Below are positions 26,268 through 35,120 of a stretch of DNA of 64,000 nucleotides, one piece after another (position 1 is the first letter of the stretch; each line of letters opens with the position of its first letter). The position numbers and the translations under genes are program-made. The stretch is from contig NZ_CP084090.1 in the NCBI RefSeq assembly GCF_020217425.1, forward strand, positions 1,674,001-1,738,000. Direction: 5' to 3'. Source of the DNA: Halomicrobium urmianum (GTDB lineage: Archaea; Halobacteriota; Halobacteria; Halobacteriales; Haloarculaceae). The notes below the pieces were generated by a model, which searched no databases, had not been told where the DNA came from, and saw only the letters and a program-made list of their open reading frames with translations.

Positions 26268-27236
26268 TCAGTACGCGACCTCCACCGGCGTCGCCGCCTC
26301 GTCGAAGGTCACCGACACCGTCTCCGTCCCGCCCCGGACCGTGACGATCACGCGCAGCGGGTCCCTGTCGACGGTCGTCTCGATCCGGGAGCCGACGACC
26401 TCGACCATGTCCTCGATCGACGGCGGCAGTACGTCGACCGACCCTTCGGCGAGGTGACCGACCACGGTCGGGACGCCCATCACGCAGAACTCGATCGGCA
26501 GGTGCTTGCCGAACCGGCACGTCTCGCACTGCAGTTCGGCCCACACCGGGAACGGCGCTCCGCACGCGTCGCAGACGCCCCCGTCGCCGGTGTCGTGGTC
26601 CTCGCAGATCGACACCGAGCCGGCAACGTCGCCGGCGCACTCGCGACAGACCCCCTGCAACAGGTACGTCAGGTCCATGATGCACCGGTACAGGCTGACC
26701 GTGAGGGCTTCCCGCGGGTCCCGGCCGGCTATCCCGGCGGCCGGGAACGCCGTGTTCATGATCGCTCCCTCCGGGGCCGCGTCGCCGAACAGCCCCTCGC
26801 ACTCGGTACACCGGTACCTGAGCCACTGGTCCTCGTAGGCGGCCGCGACGGGGGCGCCACAGATCGGACACGCCAGGTCGAGGTCCGTCGTGAACTCCGA
26901 CGCCGGCCCGCCCGAGATGGCGACGACCGTCCGCGCGATCTTCTTGCCCGCCCCGCTCAGGCGGTAGCCGTCCTCGGTCTGACGGACGAAGTGGGGACGC
27001 AGCTTCGTGAGGTGGTAGTTGAACCGGCCGTTGTCCTTGAGGTCGACGGCGCGGCGGAGGTCAGAGAACGTCATCGTCCCCTCCGAGTCGTCGACGTCGT
27101 CGTACTCCCGCGCCGCCCCGGCCTCCCACAGCACCCGGACGATGGCCAGTCGCGTCTCGTCCCCCAGGACGGAGAACGCCTCCTCCGGGGAGAGCCCGTC
27201 GAGGTCGACCGACGGCGTGAGTCGAGTCTGATCCAT
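26268..27236 (-). CDS. ArsR-type HTH regulator with C-terminal zinc fingers
   Basis: The product has about 322 residues. Residues 10-100 form a winged helix (SPEEAFSVLGDETRLAIVRVLWEAG, FSDLRRAVDLKDNGRFNYHLTKL). The remainder is rich in C-x-x-C pairs: CPICGAPV, RCTECEGLF, VCRECAGDV, VCDACGAPF, CETCRFG, which would bind several zinc ions. This build is common in haloarchaeal regulators of unknown targets. A TTTATC box on the minus strand near 27261-27267 supports the ATG at 27236. It is convergent with nothing and may autoregulate. Confidence 0.88.
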   Translation of the reverse strand: MDQTRLTPSVDLDGLSPEEAFSVLGDETRLAIVRVLWEAGAAREYDDVDDSEGTMTFSDLRRAVDLKDNGRFNYHLTKLRPHFVRQTEDGYRLSGAGKKIARTVVAISGGPASEFTTDLDLACPICGAPVAAAYEDQWLRYRCTECEGLFGDAAPEGAIMNTAFPAAGIAGRDPREALTVSLYRCIMDLTYLLQGVCRECAGDVAGSVSICEDHDTGDGGVCDACGAPFPVWAELQCETCRFGKHLPIEFCVMGVPTVVGHLAEGSVDVLPPSIEDMVEVVGSRIETTVDRDPLRVIVTVRGGTETVSVTFDEAATPVEVAY

Positions 27237-27405
27237 GCTATCTCCTCCCACAGTCCGGTCGATAAATCCCCCCGATAACAAGGCCAGTCGCCTGCCAACA
27301 GGCGAGTATCGAGATGCAAGTCCCGCTTTCCGAACGACTACGCGACAGTGGCCCAGACGGTCAGCGCGCCGCCCCGACGGGGCGAGTACCGCCCGCCGCG
27401 GATGC

Positions 27406-30400
27406 TCACATGAAGTCCGCGATCCCGCTCTGCTTGTTGGTGTCGTCCTCGAAGATCCGCTCGATGGACCGCTCGAGGATCTCCAGGCGCTGTTTGGTGT
27501 ACTCCCGGCAGCCGAACTCCTCGGCGACGTGGGTGGCGGTGTCGATGTACTTCGAGACCGACCCCTCGTGGACCGTGAGGTTGACCCGGCCGCCGCATTC
27601 CCGGCAGTCGCCCGAGAGGGGCATCCGGCGGTACTTCTCGCCGCAGTCCAGACAGCGCACCTCCTGTCGGGAGAACGCCCGGAGGTTCCCGATCAGGTCC
27701 GGCAGGAAGTGGTACTCGATGATACGCTCGGCGACGTCCGTCTCGTCGACGGCCCGGAGCTTCCGCGAGAGGGCCAGCTGGGCGTCCATCTTGTCCTCCA
27801 TCGACCCCAGCGTCTTGTACGCGGAGAGGTCCGGCCCCAGCGCGATGTCGGTGGTGTCGTGGCTGTGGTCGAAGCCCGTGTACTCGCGGTCGGTCCCCAG
27901 GTTCTCCTCGGCGATGGTCATGATCTCCTCAACCTCGCCGGGGTCGGCCATCTCCCGGGTGGCCTCGTAGAACTCCAGCGGGTACTCGCGCATGACGTCC
28001 ACGTTGTGCGCCTCGTCGTCAATCTCCGAGGGATCGATCCGCGAGGACATCACGAGCGGCGCGTCCATCCGGCCGCCGCGCTGGTCGGGCAGGTACTTCC
28101 GAGAGAAGTTCAGCAGGCCGTCGAGCAAAAGCATCACGCAGTCCTCATCACCATCGCAGTTACGCCGCTTAGCGGCGTGGAAATAGGGGTGAGCGTACCC
28201 AACTGCAGCTGTCGTAAATCCTATAACTCGACCCACCGTCGCCGCGCTGGTGTGGGGCGCCATCCCGAAGACCAGTTCGCCGACGAGGTCCTCGCGGTCG
28301 TCGAAGTCGTAGAAGGAGTCCAGCCCGTAGTACTGCTCGAGCAGGTCGTCGACGAAGTCGGCCGTCTTGAGCATGTGCTCGGCGGCGCCGTCGGAGAGCA
28401 CGACGTCCTGCACCTTCAGCTCGACCAGCTGGTCCTCGTGGCGCAGCGGGTCGCCGTGTATGTCCTCCTCGTAGCCCAGCGCCCGGAGCTGGTCGACGGT
28501 GACGTCCAGTTCCGACGCTCGCACGGAGGTGACGGGCAGGTCCGTCATGTCGTAGCGGACGGTGCCGTCCTTGAACGCGGAGACGTCGTGCTTGGCCCGG
28601 AGGATCCCCTTCTCCATCGGCTCGGGGATCTTCTCCTCCGAGGAGAGCCCCTGGACGCCTTTCAGCACGTCGAAGGCGGTCTCGCGCTCGCCGACGGACT
28701 CCAGCGCGTCGCGGAACTCCTCGCCGACGTCCATCCGCTCGTACTGGGTCGGGTAGGCCAGCGTCTCGCAGTGGGCGCACTCGGCGCGACCGGACTCGTC
28801 GGGCTCGACTTCGCTCTCACAGTCCGGGCAGACGTAGACGGCCTCGGCGACGCCGTTGCAGTCGGGACAGCGGCCGCGCCACGTCTCGGTGCCGCAGTCG
28901 CGACAGCGCCGGCGGGCCACCTCCAGTTCGACGACGCCCTGCGCGTCGTTCATCTCCTCGGCGTGGGAAGCGGCGTCGGAGACGTCGCGCTGGCTGCCGC
29001 CGGCCTCGCCGATGGGAAAGAGGGTGTGGACCGCCGGCGACAGTTCGCGCTCCTCCGATTTCTCCGGACGACCCATCCGGTTGCCGATGCGGGTCGGCGC
29101 CCGCTCGCGGACGGCGAACGGGGCCACCTCGTTGACCGCCTCGACGGCGTTCTCGCCGTCGTCGTACGTGCGGGCGCGCTCCGAGAGGTCCTCGGGGGTC
29201 CACTCGCGCACCAGGTTCGAATCGAAGCCCAGCGAGCGGACCAGCGGCTCCCAGTCCGGGACGACGAGGGTGTCCTCGCGCTGGGTGTGCTCGACCAGCA
29301 GTCTCTCCAGGGCCTCGCGGACCGTGTCGGTGCGGTCGAGGACGAGATCGCCGGCCTCGCTCGTCGACGGCTCCACTGCAACGGCGCCGTCCGTCTGCGC
29401 GACCTGCGCCCCCTCGACGGCGTCGGCCAGCGCCGTCATCTCGTCGACGCTCACGTCGTGCCAGCAGTAGGTGTACGTCGGGTGCAGCGGCGCGTCGTAC
29501 GCCTCGGCCCACTCGAGGGCCTGCTCGGCGTCCGGGTCCGCCAGATCCGTGTGGACGTCGTCCTGCATCGCCCGGACGTCCGCCCCGGTCTCGGCGAACT
29601 CCTGGCGCCACCACTCGACGGTGTAGGAGGCCGGCGCCAGCGGGTGGTTGTTCTCGACGAACTCGCCGTAGTTGACGAGGTACTCGCCGAGGTCGATGAT
29701 CTTCTCGACGCCGTTCCTGACTTCGAGGGCCTCCTCGGGGTCGTCGATGTGCCGGACGTCGCCGTTGGCCAGGCGGACCGTCGGCCCCTCGATGGAGTCG
29801 ACGGGGACGACGCCGGCGGCCTTGCCGGGCCGCTCGGTCTTGATCTGGGTCCCCGTCGCGAGGAAGTCGTCGACGAGGTGCATCGTGGCGGGGTGGACGC
29901 CCGCGGTCGCGAAGCCGTGGTTGCGGGCGCGGCCGTAGCGCAGGCGGAAGCCGCCGGCCTCGGAGGGGTGGCCGAACACCGGCCGCCCGGCGATCAGGTC
30001 CCGCAGGTACTTCTTGGCGGGATCGAGGCGGGGCGGACCGGACGGGTCCTGGGTCTCCTCGCCCTCGTCGTCGGCCTCGTCCTCCCCGTCTTCAGCGTCC
30101 GCGTCCTCGTCGCCGTCGTCTTCGGCGGACTCGCCGTCGCCGTCTTCGTCCTTCCCGATGGTCCCGTCGATGAGGTCCTGGAGCCACGGCCAGTCGACCT
30201 CGTCGAGATTGCGGGTGTAGCGCTGGATCTTCGGGGCCTTCAGCGCGATGCCCTCGGCGAAGACCAGGCACATCCCGCCCCGGGCGGAGTTAGTGTCGAC
30301 CCGCTCGAGGTCGCGGTAGCCGGAGACCTCCTCGTCGCCGGTGGCCTCCCCGTCGAGCATGATCGGCATGTGCTCGGCGATGAACTTCGACTCCTTCTCC

Positions 30401-30993
30401 TTCGGGGAGTACTGGAGGCCGGTCTCCTGATCGTAGAGGTCGACCTCCTCGGCGTAGCGGCCGACCTCGTCGTCGCGGGCCTGGAACTCGTCGATGCCCA
30501 GAAGCGCCCGGGCGTAGTCGGCCACGAGGACGGACAGCGCCTGCGCGGTGCCCCCCGCGGAGCGGATCGGCCCGGCGTAGTAGATGTTGATGAACTCCGA
30601 GCCGTCGTCGTTCTCGAGGATCTCGACGCGGTCGATCCCCTCGATGGGCGCCGCGACGACGCCCTCGGTCAGCAGGGCGACGGCGGTCCGGACCGCGCCC
30701 TCGACCTTGCCGGCCTTCGAATCGTAGTCGCCGACCTCGCCCTCGACGAAGTCGTCGACGAGTTCGAGGGCGGCCTCTTCCCTGCTCATCTCGCCCTCCA
30801 GCTCGCGGACGCGCTCGGCGACGCCGTCGATGCCGAGGATGTTCTCGACGCGGTCGGCCATGTCCCGCGCGGTGGGGATCTCGACCTCCGGCCTGGGGTC
30901 ACCGCCGACCTGGCGGGCCCGCTCGGCGACGTCGAACGCGTCCTCGAGGTCGGCCTCCAGCCGCTCGAAGTAGCGCTCGTCCGCCTCTCGCAT
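27406..30993 (-). CDS. polC: DNA polymerase D large subunit DP2, intein-free
   Basis: The product has 1195 residues. It is the catalytic subunit of the replicative archaeal PolD. N-terminal KH-like and central blocks (EFINIYYAGPIRSAGGTAQALSV, ARNHGFATAGVHPATMHLV) and the active-site loop NCDGDED (residues 945-951) are all present. Zinc pairs occur at CRDCGTETW/CPDCNG/CPDCESE/CAHCET and near the C terminus (CLDCGEKY, CRECGG). An acidic linker (about 270-315) replaces the loop seen in other archaea. Many haloarchaeal DP2 genes carry inteins near the active site; none is here, but codons 921-956 have strikingly different codon use. The ATG at 30993 abuts the upstream stop. Confidence 0.96.
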   Translation of the reverse strand: MREADERYFERLEADLEDAFDVAERARQVGGDPRPEVEIPTARDMADRVENILGIDGVAERVRELEGEMSREEAALELVDDFVEGEVGDYDSKAGKVEGAVRTAVALLTEGVVAAPIEGIDRVEILENDDGSEFINIYYAGPIRSAGGTAQALSVLVADYARALLGIDEFQARDDEVGRYAEEVDLYDQETGLQYSPKEKESKFIAEHMPIMLDGEATGDEEVSGYRDLERVDTNSARGGMCLVFAEGIALKAPKIQRYTRNLDEVDWPWLQDLIDGTIGKDEDGDGESAEDDGDEDADAEDGEDEADDEGEETQDPSGPPRLDPAKKYLRDLIAGRPVFGHPSEAGGFRLRYGRARNHGFATAGVHPATMHLVDDFLATGTQIKTERPGKAAGVVPVDSIEGPTVRLANGDVRHIDDPEEALEVRNGVEKIIDLGEYLVNYGEFVENNHPLAPASYTVEWWRQEFAETGADVRAMQDDVHTDLADPDAEQALEWAEAYDAPLHPTYTYCWHDVSVDEMTALADAVEGAQVAQTDGAVAVEPSTSEAGDLVLDRTDTVREALERLLVEHTQREDTLVVPDWEPLVRSLGFDSNLVREWTPEDLSERARTYDDGENAVEAVNEVAPFAVRERAPTRIGNRMGRPEKSEERELSPAVHTLFPIGEAGGSQRDVSDAASHAEEMNDAQGVVELEVARRRCRDCGTETWRGRCPDCNGVAEAVYVCPDCESEVEPDESGRAECAHCETLAYPTQYERMDVGEEFRDALESVGERETAFDVLKGVQGLSSEEKIPEPMEKGILRAKHDVSAFKDGTVRYDMTDLPVTSVRASELDVTVDQLRALGYEEDIHGDPLRHEDQLVELKVQDVVLSDGAAEHMLKTADFVDDLLEQYYGLDSFYDFDDREDLVGELVFGMAPHTSAATVGRVIGFTTAAVGYAHPYFHAAKRRNCDGDEDCVMLLLDGLLNFSRKYLPDQRGGRMDAPLVMSSRIDPSEIDDEAHNVDVMREYPLEFYEATREMADPGEVEEIMTIAEENLGTDREYTGFDHSHDTTDIALGPDLSAYKTLGSMEDKMDAQLALSRKLRAVDETDVAERIIEYHFLPDLIGNLRAFSRQEVRCLDCGEKYRRMPLSGDCRECGGRVNLTVHEGSVSKYIDTATHVAEEFGCREYTKQRLEILERSIERIFEDDTNKQSGIADFM

Positions 30994-31416
30994 CTATAGT
31001 CCCCAGAGGTCCAGATCGGTGGTCTCGTCGTGTTCGCGCTCCAGCGTCTCGTCGAACGCCTGCACGTGCAGCTCGCCGGCGAACGTCGTCGCGGCGTTCA
31101 GGTGGCCCGCCAGCGCCTCGCCGTCGCGCCGGGAGAGCACGGCGTGCGTGTGCGCGAACGGCTCTCCCTCCAGCAGCGAAATGTTCCCGACGGCCGCGGC
31201 GACCTCCAGCGGCTCGTTGAACGTGACGCCCTCGTACTCCTGGGTGTCCTGGTCGTAGAAGTAGACCTCGGCGTCCTGGACGGCCCCCAGGCCGCGGAAG
31301 AAGGCGGCGTCGATCCCCTCGTCGGCGGCGAACTCCTCGATCTGCGCGCGCCAGTCGCGGCCGTGCTCCAGGCGACAGACGAACTCGCGAGTGGCCTCGA
31401 CTTCCCGGTAATCCAT
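30994..31416 (-). CDS. PPC/DUF296 domain protein (DNA-binding type)
   Basis: The product has 140 residues, a single PPC fold: REFVCRLEHGRDWRAQIEEFAADEGIDAAFFRGLGAVQDAEVYFYD and the later FAHTHAVLSRRDGEALAGHLNAA with conserved His. Bacterial and plant relatives bind DNA or metal as trimers. Its TAG stop is immediately followed by the polC ATG with no gap, so it is the first gene of the polC operon. A GTG start at 31425 (VSNMDY) is possible instead of ATG 31416. Whether it has any role in replication is unknown. Confidence 0.85.
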   Translation of the reverse strand: MDYREVEATREFVCRLEHGRDWRAQIEEFAADEGIDAAFFRGLGAVQDAEVYFYDQDTQEYEGVTFNEPLEVAAAVGNISLLEGEPFAHTHAVLSRRDGEALAGHLNAATTFAGELHVQAFDETLEREHDETTDLDLWGL

Positions 31417-31481
31417 GTTCGACACGCACGGCCGGTCCGCTCAAAAGGATTGCTACCACGGTCGGTGCGGGCCGGCGCTCG

Positions 31482-31558
31482 TACTGCCGGCTGTACGTTC
31501 GTGACGACACTCGCCGTCCCGGGCGGCGGATCCCTCTCGTTCGGTACAGCCGGCAGTA
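31482..31558. repeat. 77-bp nested palindrome after the 2H phosphoesterase gene
   Basis: TACTGCCGGCTGTAC (31482-31496) and GTACAGCCGGCAGTA (31544-31558) form a perfect 15-bp inverted repeat. An inner CGCCG (31512-31516) pairs with CGGCG (31524-31528). The right arm ends on the base next to the stop codon of the upstream gene. The size and nested layout recall the 87-bp element at 17571. It may terminate transcription or be a small mobile relic. Confidence 0.6.
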
Positions 31559-32059
31559 TCACCCCAGCGCGACGCGGCCGGCCTCGTTGCCGTGCTCGGC
31601 GTCGAGGAAGGACAGTTCGTCGACGACCCACTCGATCGGCTCCACGTCGCGCTCGCAGAGGCGCTTCGCGGCGGCCATGTCGCCGTCGCGGGCGAGCGTG
31701 ACGTGGGGCGTGTAGTCGTCGCCCTCGATCTTCGGAATCGGATCGAAGTACTCGCAGAGGTGCTCGTGCAGGTCGAACAGTCCGGGGCTCTCGACGGAGA
31801 GGTAGACCACCGGCGAGGAGCCGTTCGTGGCCTCCTCGAACATGTCGATCCCGTCGATGCGGACGGCGAAGGGGGGCCGGTCGGCCAGCACCTCGCGGGC
31901 GCGCGCCTCCATGACTGCCGGGGGATCCCCGTCGCCGAGGCGCTTGACGACGAGGGTGTGCTCGCCGCGGCGGCGGTCGTGAGCGCCGGGTAGCTCGCGC
32001 GCCAGGTCGGCGGCCAGCGCGGCGACCCGACCGGGAACGGGAACGTTCAGGCTGTACAC
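31559..32059 (-). CDS. 2'-5' RNA ligase/LigT-type 2H phosphoesterase
   Basis: The product has about 166 residues. The two catalytic H-x-T motifs are GEHTLVVKRLG and YTPHVTLARD, which define the 2H phosphoesterase superfamily. The second motif is in the usual context of 2'-5' RNA ligase/cyclic phosphodiesterase enzymes acting on RNA 2',3'-cyclic ends. I chose GTG 32059 (MYSLNVPVPG) because it begins the first strand; upstream in-frame codons are not conserved-looking. It is probably transcribed alone, ending at a 15-bp hairpin. Confidence 0.82.
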   Translation of the reverse strand: MYSLNVPVPGRVAALAADLARELPGAHDRRRGEHTLVVKRLGDGDPPAVMEARAREVLADRPPFAVRIDGIDMFEEATNGSSPVVYLSVESPGLFDLHEHLCEYFDPIPKIEGDDYTPHVTLARDGDMAAAKRLCERDVEPIEWVVDELSFLDAEHGNEAGRVALG

Positions 32060-32153
32060 GCGCGGGGATAGCGGGCTGGATGCCAAAAGCGCCCGGATCC
32101 GCGACGGCGCCGGCCCGAAAGCCCTATACGCCCCAATCGTAAGGCACGGGTGA

Positions 32154-33263
32154 ATGCCGGACGTCGGACGAGCCGTCGCGGTTGTCGCCGCTCTCTGCCT
32201 GCTGACGGTACCGGCGGGGGCGGCCGGCCTGGGCGGACTGACACAGGAGAGCGTCGATCCGGACGCCGTCGTGATGGACGTCGCCCTCCAGGAGAACGGG
32301 GACGCCGAGTGGACGGTGACCTACCGCGTGCGCCTCGCGGACGACAACGAGACGGCCGCCTTCGAGGACCTGCGGGACGACGTCCGCGCCAACGAGTCGG
32401 CCTACGCCGACCGCTTCGCCGACCGGATGGGCGGGACGGTCGCCGCGGCGGAGAACGCCACCGGCCGCGAGATGGCCGTCGAGAACGTCTCCGTCGACGC
32501 GGAAGTCACGGCTCTGCCCCAGGAGTACGGCGTACTCACCTACCGCTTCCGGTGGACGAACTTCTCGCGGGTCGCGGGCGACGAGCTCCGCGCCGGGGAC
32601 GCACTGGCCGGGCTGTTCCTCGACGGGGAGAGCCGGCTCCGGGTGAGCTGGCCCGAGGGCTACGAGCGGGCGAGCGCGACGCCGTCGCCCGACGCGACCG
32701 GGGAGCGGGAGGTCGCCTGGCAGGGCCCGCGGGACTTCGACGCCGACGAGCCGCGACTGGTCGTCGCCAGCGGCGGCGCGGGGACGCCGACCGAGGCGGG
32801 CCCGGGCGAGAGCGACGCCGGCGGGGCCTGGATCGTCGCCCTCTCGGCGCTCCTCGGACTGGCCGGCGTCGCGGTCGTCCTCTGGGCGAACCGGCGGTAC
32901 GGGTGGACCGACTGGACGCTCGCCGGGGCCGACGGCGACCGGAGGGACGACGACACGGCGGGCGGCGCCGCGGACGGCGACGCCGGTGTGGGAGCGGACG
33001 CCCCGCCCGTCTCGCCCGAGGGCGACGGCCCGCCGCCGGAGCTACTGAGCAACGAGGAGCGGGTCCTGACGCTGCTGGAGCGAAACGGCGGGCGGATGAA
33101 GCAACAGCAGGTCGCCGAGGACCTCGACTGGACCGCGGCCAAGACCAGTCAGGTGATCGGCGGTCTCCGGGACGACGACGAAGTGGAGACGTTCCGCATC
33201 GGTCGGGAGAACGTCGTGACGCTACCCGACGTCGACGTCGCCGGCGGCTCCGACGACTCGTGA
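32154..33263 (+). CDS. Membrane-anchored sensor-like regulator: exported DUF7345-type domain plus cytoplasmic winged helix
   Basis: The product has 369 residues. A signal peptide (AVAVVAALCLLTVPAGAA) leads to an extracellular beta-rich domain (about 30-205), one transmembrane helix (GAWIVALSALLGLAGVAVVLW), an acidic linker, and a C-terminal winged helix (LSNEERVLTLLERNGGRMKQQQVAEDLDWTAAKTSQVIGGL). The build implies signalling from outside the cell to DNA in one protein. The outer domain is homologous to the protein at 34265-34990. A CCCTATACG box about 27 nt before the ATG supports a leaderless start. It is probably functionally linked with the next two exported proteins. Confidence 0.8.
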   Translation: MPDVGRAVAVVAALCLLTVPAGAAGLGGLTQESVDPDAVVMDVALQENGDAEWTVTYRVRLADDNETAAFEDLRDDVRANESAYADRFADRMGGTVAAAENATGREMAVENVSVDAEVTALPQEYGVLTYRFRWTNFSRVAGDELRAGDALAGLFLDGESRLRVSWPEGYERASATPSPDATGEREVAWQGPRDFDADEPRLVVASGGAGTPTEAGPGESDAGGAWIVALSALLGLAGVAVVLWANRRYGWTDWTLAGADGDRRDDDTAGGAADGDAGVGADAPPVSPEGDGPPPELLSNEERVLTLLERNGGRMKQQQVAEDLDWTAAKTSQVIGGLRDDDEVETFRIGRENVVTLPDVDVAGGSDDS

Positions 33264-33421
33264 TATAGCTTTCGACGGTTCAGTCGTCGCCTTCGGTTCT
33301 GACATCCGGGAGGCCGCTGCAGTCGGGCGGTTTTAATCCGGTTTAATCGGGCTTGACCGTCCGTAATTCGGAGCCAGTACTGGGGGTTTATATGGGGATC
33401 ACGGTGCAAGGGAGAGGTACG

Positions 33422-34258
33422 ATGCGACGCACTCCAGCTATCGTGGCGGTCCTGCTGGTCGTGAGCGCCCTCGCGGCGCTCCCGATGGCCGGCGTGGCCC
33501 AGAGCACCGATACGTCGACCGAAACCGCGACCCCGACGCCGACCGAGACGCCCGACGAGAACGCGAGTAACGCGTCCGTCGCGCCCGGCGCGCAGCTCGC
33601 CGGCGTGGTGGGCGTTCAGGGGGCCGAGATCGAGGGCGACGTCCAGTCGCGCTCGTTCGGCATCCGCGTGACGCAGGCGGCGAGCAACGAGTCGCGCGCC
33701 GCCGTGGTCGCCGAGCAGCTCGGCGACGTCGAGCAGCGCCTGAGCGAACTCGAAGCGGAGCGCGAGGAGCTCCGCGAGGCGCGCGAGAACGGCTCGCTCA
33801 GCGAGGGCGAGTACCGGGCCCGCGCGGCGCGGCTCCACGCGGAGAGCCGGACGGTCCAGCGGCTCGCCAACCAGAGCGCGGACGCCGCGGCCGGCATCCC
33901 CACCGATACTCTCACGCAGAACGGCATCAACGCCACCGCGATCCAGACGCTCCGCGAGCGCGCGGGGAACCTGAGCGGGCAGGAGACCGCGGCCATCGCG
34001 CGGTCGATCGCCGGCGATCGAGTCGGCCAGCCCGCCGGTGACCGCAGTTCGGCCGGCAACGAGACGCGCGGTCAGGGCGCCGACGCCGGCGAGACCGAGC
34101 GGCCGGCCGGCAACGAGTCCGCCCCGAGCGACGGTCGGGGCGACGGGCGCGATAGCGCCGGCCAGTCCGGCGACGGTGCGGCGGCGACGACCACCGCGAC
34201 CGACGGGAGCGACGGTGACACCGACGCCGACCAGTCCGGCAGCCAGGGCGGTGCCTGA
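33422..34258 (+). CDS. Secreted coiled-coil protein with Thr/Asn-rich linkers (DUF7096-like)
   Basis: The product has 278 residues. A signal peptide (IVAVLLVVSALAALPMAGVAQS) is followed by a TETATPTPTE linker, a domain with QRLSELEAEREELREARENGSLSEGEYRARAARLHAESRTVQRL (a likely coiled coil), and a long low-complexity tail. Several N-x-S/T sites suggest N-glycosylation at the surface. TTTATAT at 33387-33393 is the promoter. The stop is 6 bp before the next gene, so both are cotranscribed. The function is unknown. Confidence 0.7.
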   Translation: MRRTPAIVAVLLVVSALAALPMAGVAQSTDTSTETATPTPTETPDENASNASVAPGAQLAGVVGVQGAEIEGDVQSRSFGIRVTQAASNESRAAVVAEQLGDVEQRLSELEAEREELREARENGSLSEGEYRARAARLHAESRTVQRLANQSADAAAGIPTDTLTQNGINATAIQTLRERAGNLSGQETAAIARSIAGDRVGQPAGDRSSAGNETRGQGADAGETERPAGNESAPSDGRGDGRDSAGQSGDGAAATTTATDGSDGDTDADQSGSQGGA

Positions 34259-34264
34259 CGCCGC

Positions 34265-34990
34265 ATGCCCAGGACAGGACGCACCCTGCTGATCGGCGCG
34301 GTCGCGCTCCTGGCCGTCGCTGCGGCCGTTCCCGCCCCCGCGACCGCACAGGACTCCGAACCGGCGTTCGTCGTCGACCTCGCGGAGAGCGGCGACGCCG
34401 TCGTGTCGGTCACGTACACGTTCGACCTGGACGGCGACGCCGAGCGACAGGCGTTCCGCGAGCTGCGGGACAACGAGAGCGCTCGCGAGGCGTTCGCGAC
34501 GCGGTTCGGCGACCGACTGCGGAGCGTCGCCGCGAACGCCGCGGACGCGAGCGGCCGCGAGATGGCCATCGAGGACGTGACGATCGACGTCCAGACGGAC
34601 GACCGGACCGGCGTCGTGACGCTGTCGGCCGACTGGCGCGGGCTGGCCGCGACGATCGACGAGGGGCTCGTCGTCACCGAACCCTTCGCCAGCGGTTTCA
34701 CCCCGGACCGGCAGTTCGTGGTCGTACTGCCGGACGGCTACGAGGCCGGCGAGGTCACGCCCGAGCCCGACGGCACCGGCGACGGCCGGCTGACGTGGTC
34801 GGCCGGCGCGGACCTCGACGGGTTCGAGCTGGTCGCCGGCGAGAGCGGCGGAAGCGGCGCTGCATCCGCGACCACCGAGGCTGCGGCCGACGGCGACCAG
34901 TCGACCGCGGCCGACGGGCCCGGATTCGACGTCGCGGGGGGACTGGCGGCCATCGTCGCCGCCGCGCTGCTGGCGCGCCGGCAGGCGTAG
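34265..34990 (+). CDS. Surface protein with PGF-CTERM-type tail, DUF7345-like
   Basis: The product has 241 residues. A signal peptide (LLIGAVALLAVAAAVPAPATAQ) precedes a domain homologous to the exported part of the 32154 protein: RQAFRELRDNESAREAFATRFGDRL then ASGREMAIEDVTID. After a Ser/Ala/Thr-rich spacer the C terminus reads GPGFDVAGGLAAIVAAALLARRQA, a P-G-F motif, hydrophobic stretch and basic end, as recognised by archaeosortase A, which would lipid-anchor the protein. It is the second gene of an operon after the coiled-coil protein gene. Confidence 0.78.
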   Translation: MPRTGRTLLIGAVALLAVAAAVPAPATAQDSEPAFVVDLAESGDAVVSVTYTFDLDGDAERQAFRELRDNESAREAFATRFGDRLRSVAANAADASGREMAIEDVTIDVQTDDRTGVVTLSADWRGLAATIDEGLVVTEPFASGFTPDRQFVVVLPDGYEAGEVTPEPDGTGDGRLTWSAGADLDGFELVAGESGGSGAASATTEAAADGDQSTAADGPGFDVAGGLAAIVAAALLARRQA

Positions 34991-35087
34991 CCGACGGACG
35001 ACCTCACCACTTCTCCGTCTGCTCCGGCGACGAGCCGCCGGTGAATCGTGTGCTAACCTGTTCCATCCCCGTGCCAATCTCGGAAAC

Positions 35088-35095
35088 TATTAATA
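35088..35095 (+). promoter_or_regulatory. TATA box for the arg leader transcript
   Basis: TATTAATA lies 26 nt before the ATG at 35121, the right distance for transcription to start on or next to that ATG. No comparable box precedes the argG ATG at 35328. The operon mRNA should therefore begin with the leader ORF and carry about 207 nt before argG. Confidence 0.65.
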
Positions 35096-35120
35096 CGGGA
35101 CTGTAGATAGGTTCTTCCAC

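Noticed and set aside
27288-27305. TCGCCTG-CCAA-CAGGCGA hairpin 100 bp after polC
   Set aside because: A possible terminator, but the short stem, lack of T-run and distance make it too weak to list as a feature.
27406-30993. Intein within polC
   Set aside because: The reading frame is continuous through the active site with no splicing blocks or endonuclease; only codon use is odd.
27235-30999. 1254-codon open frame opposite polC
   Set aside because: Same antisense artefact, rich in Val/Leu/Gly/Asp without domain signatures.
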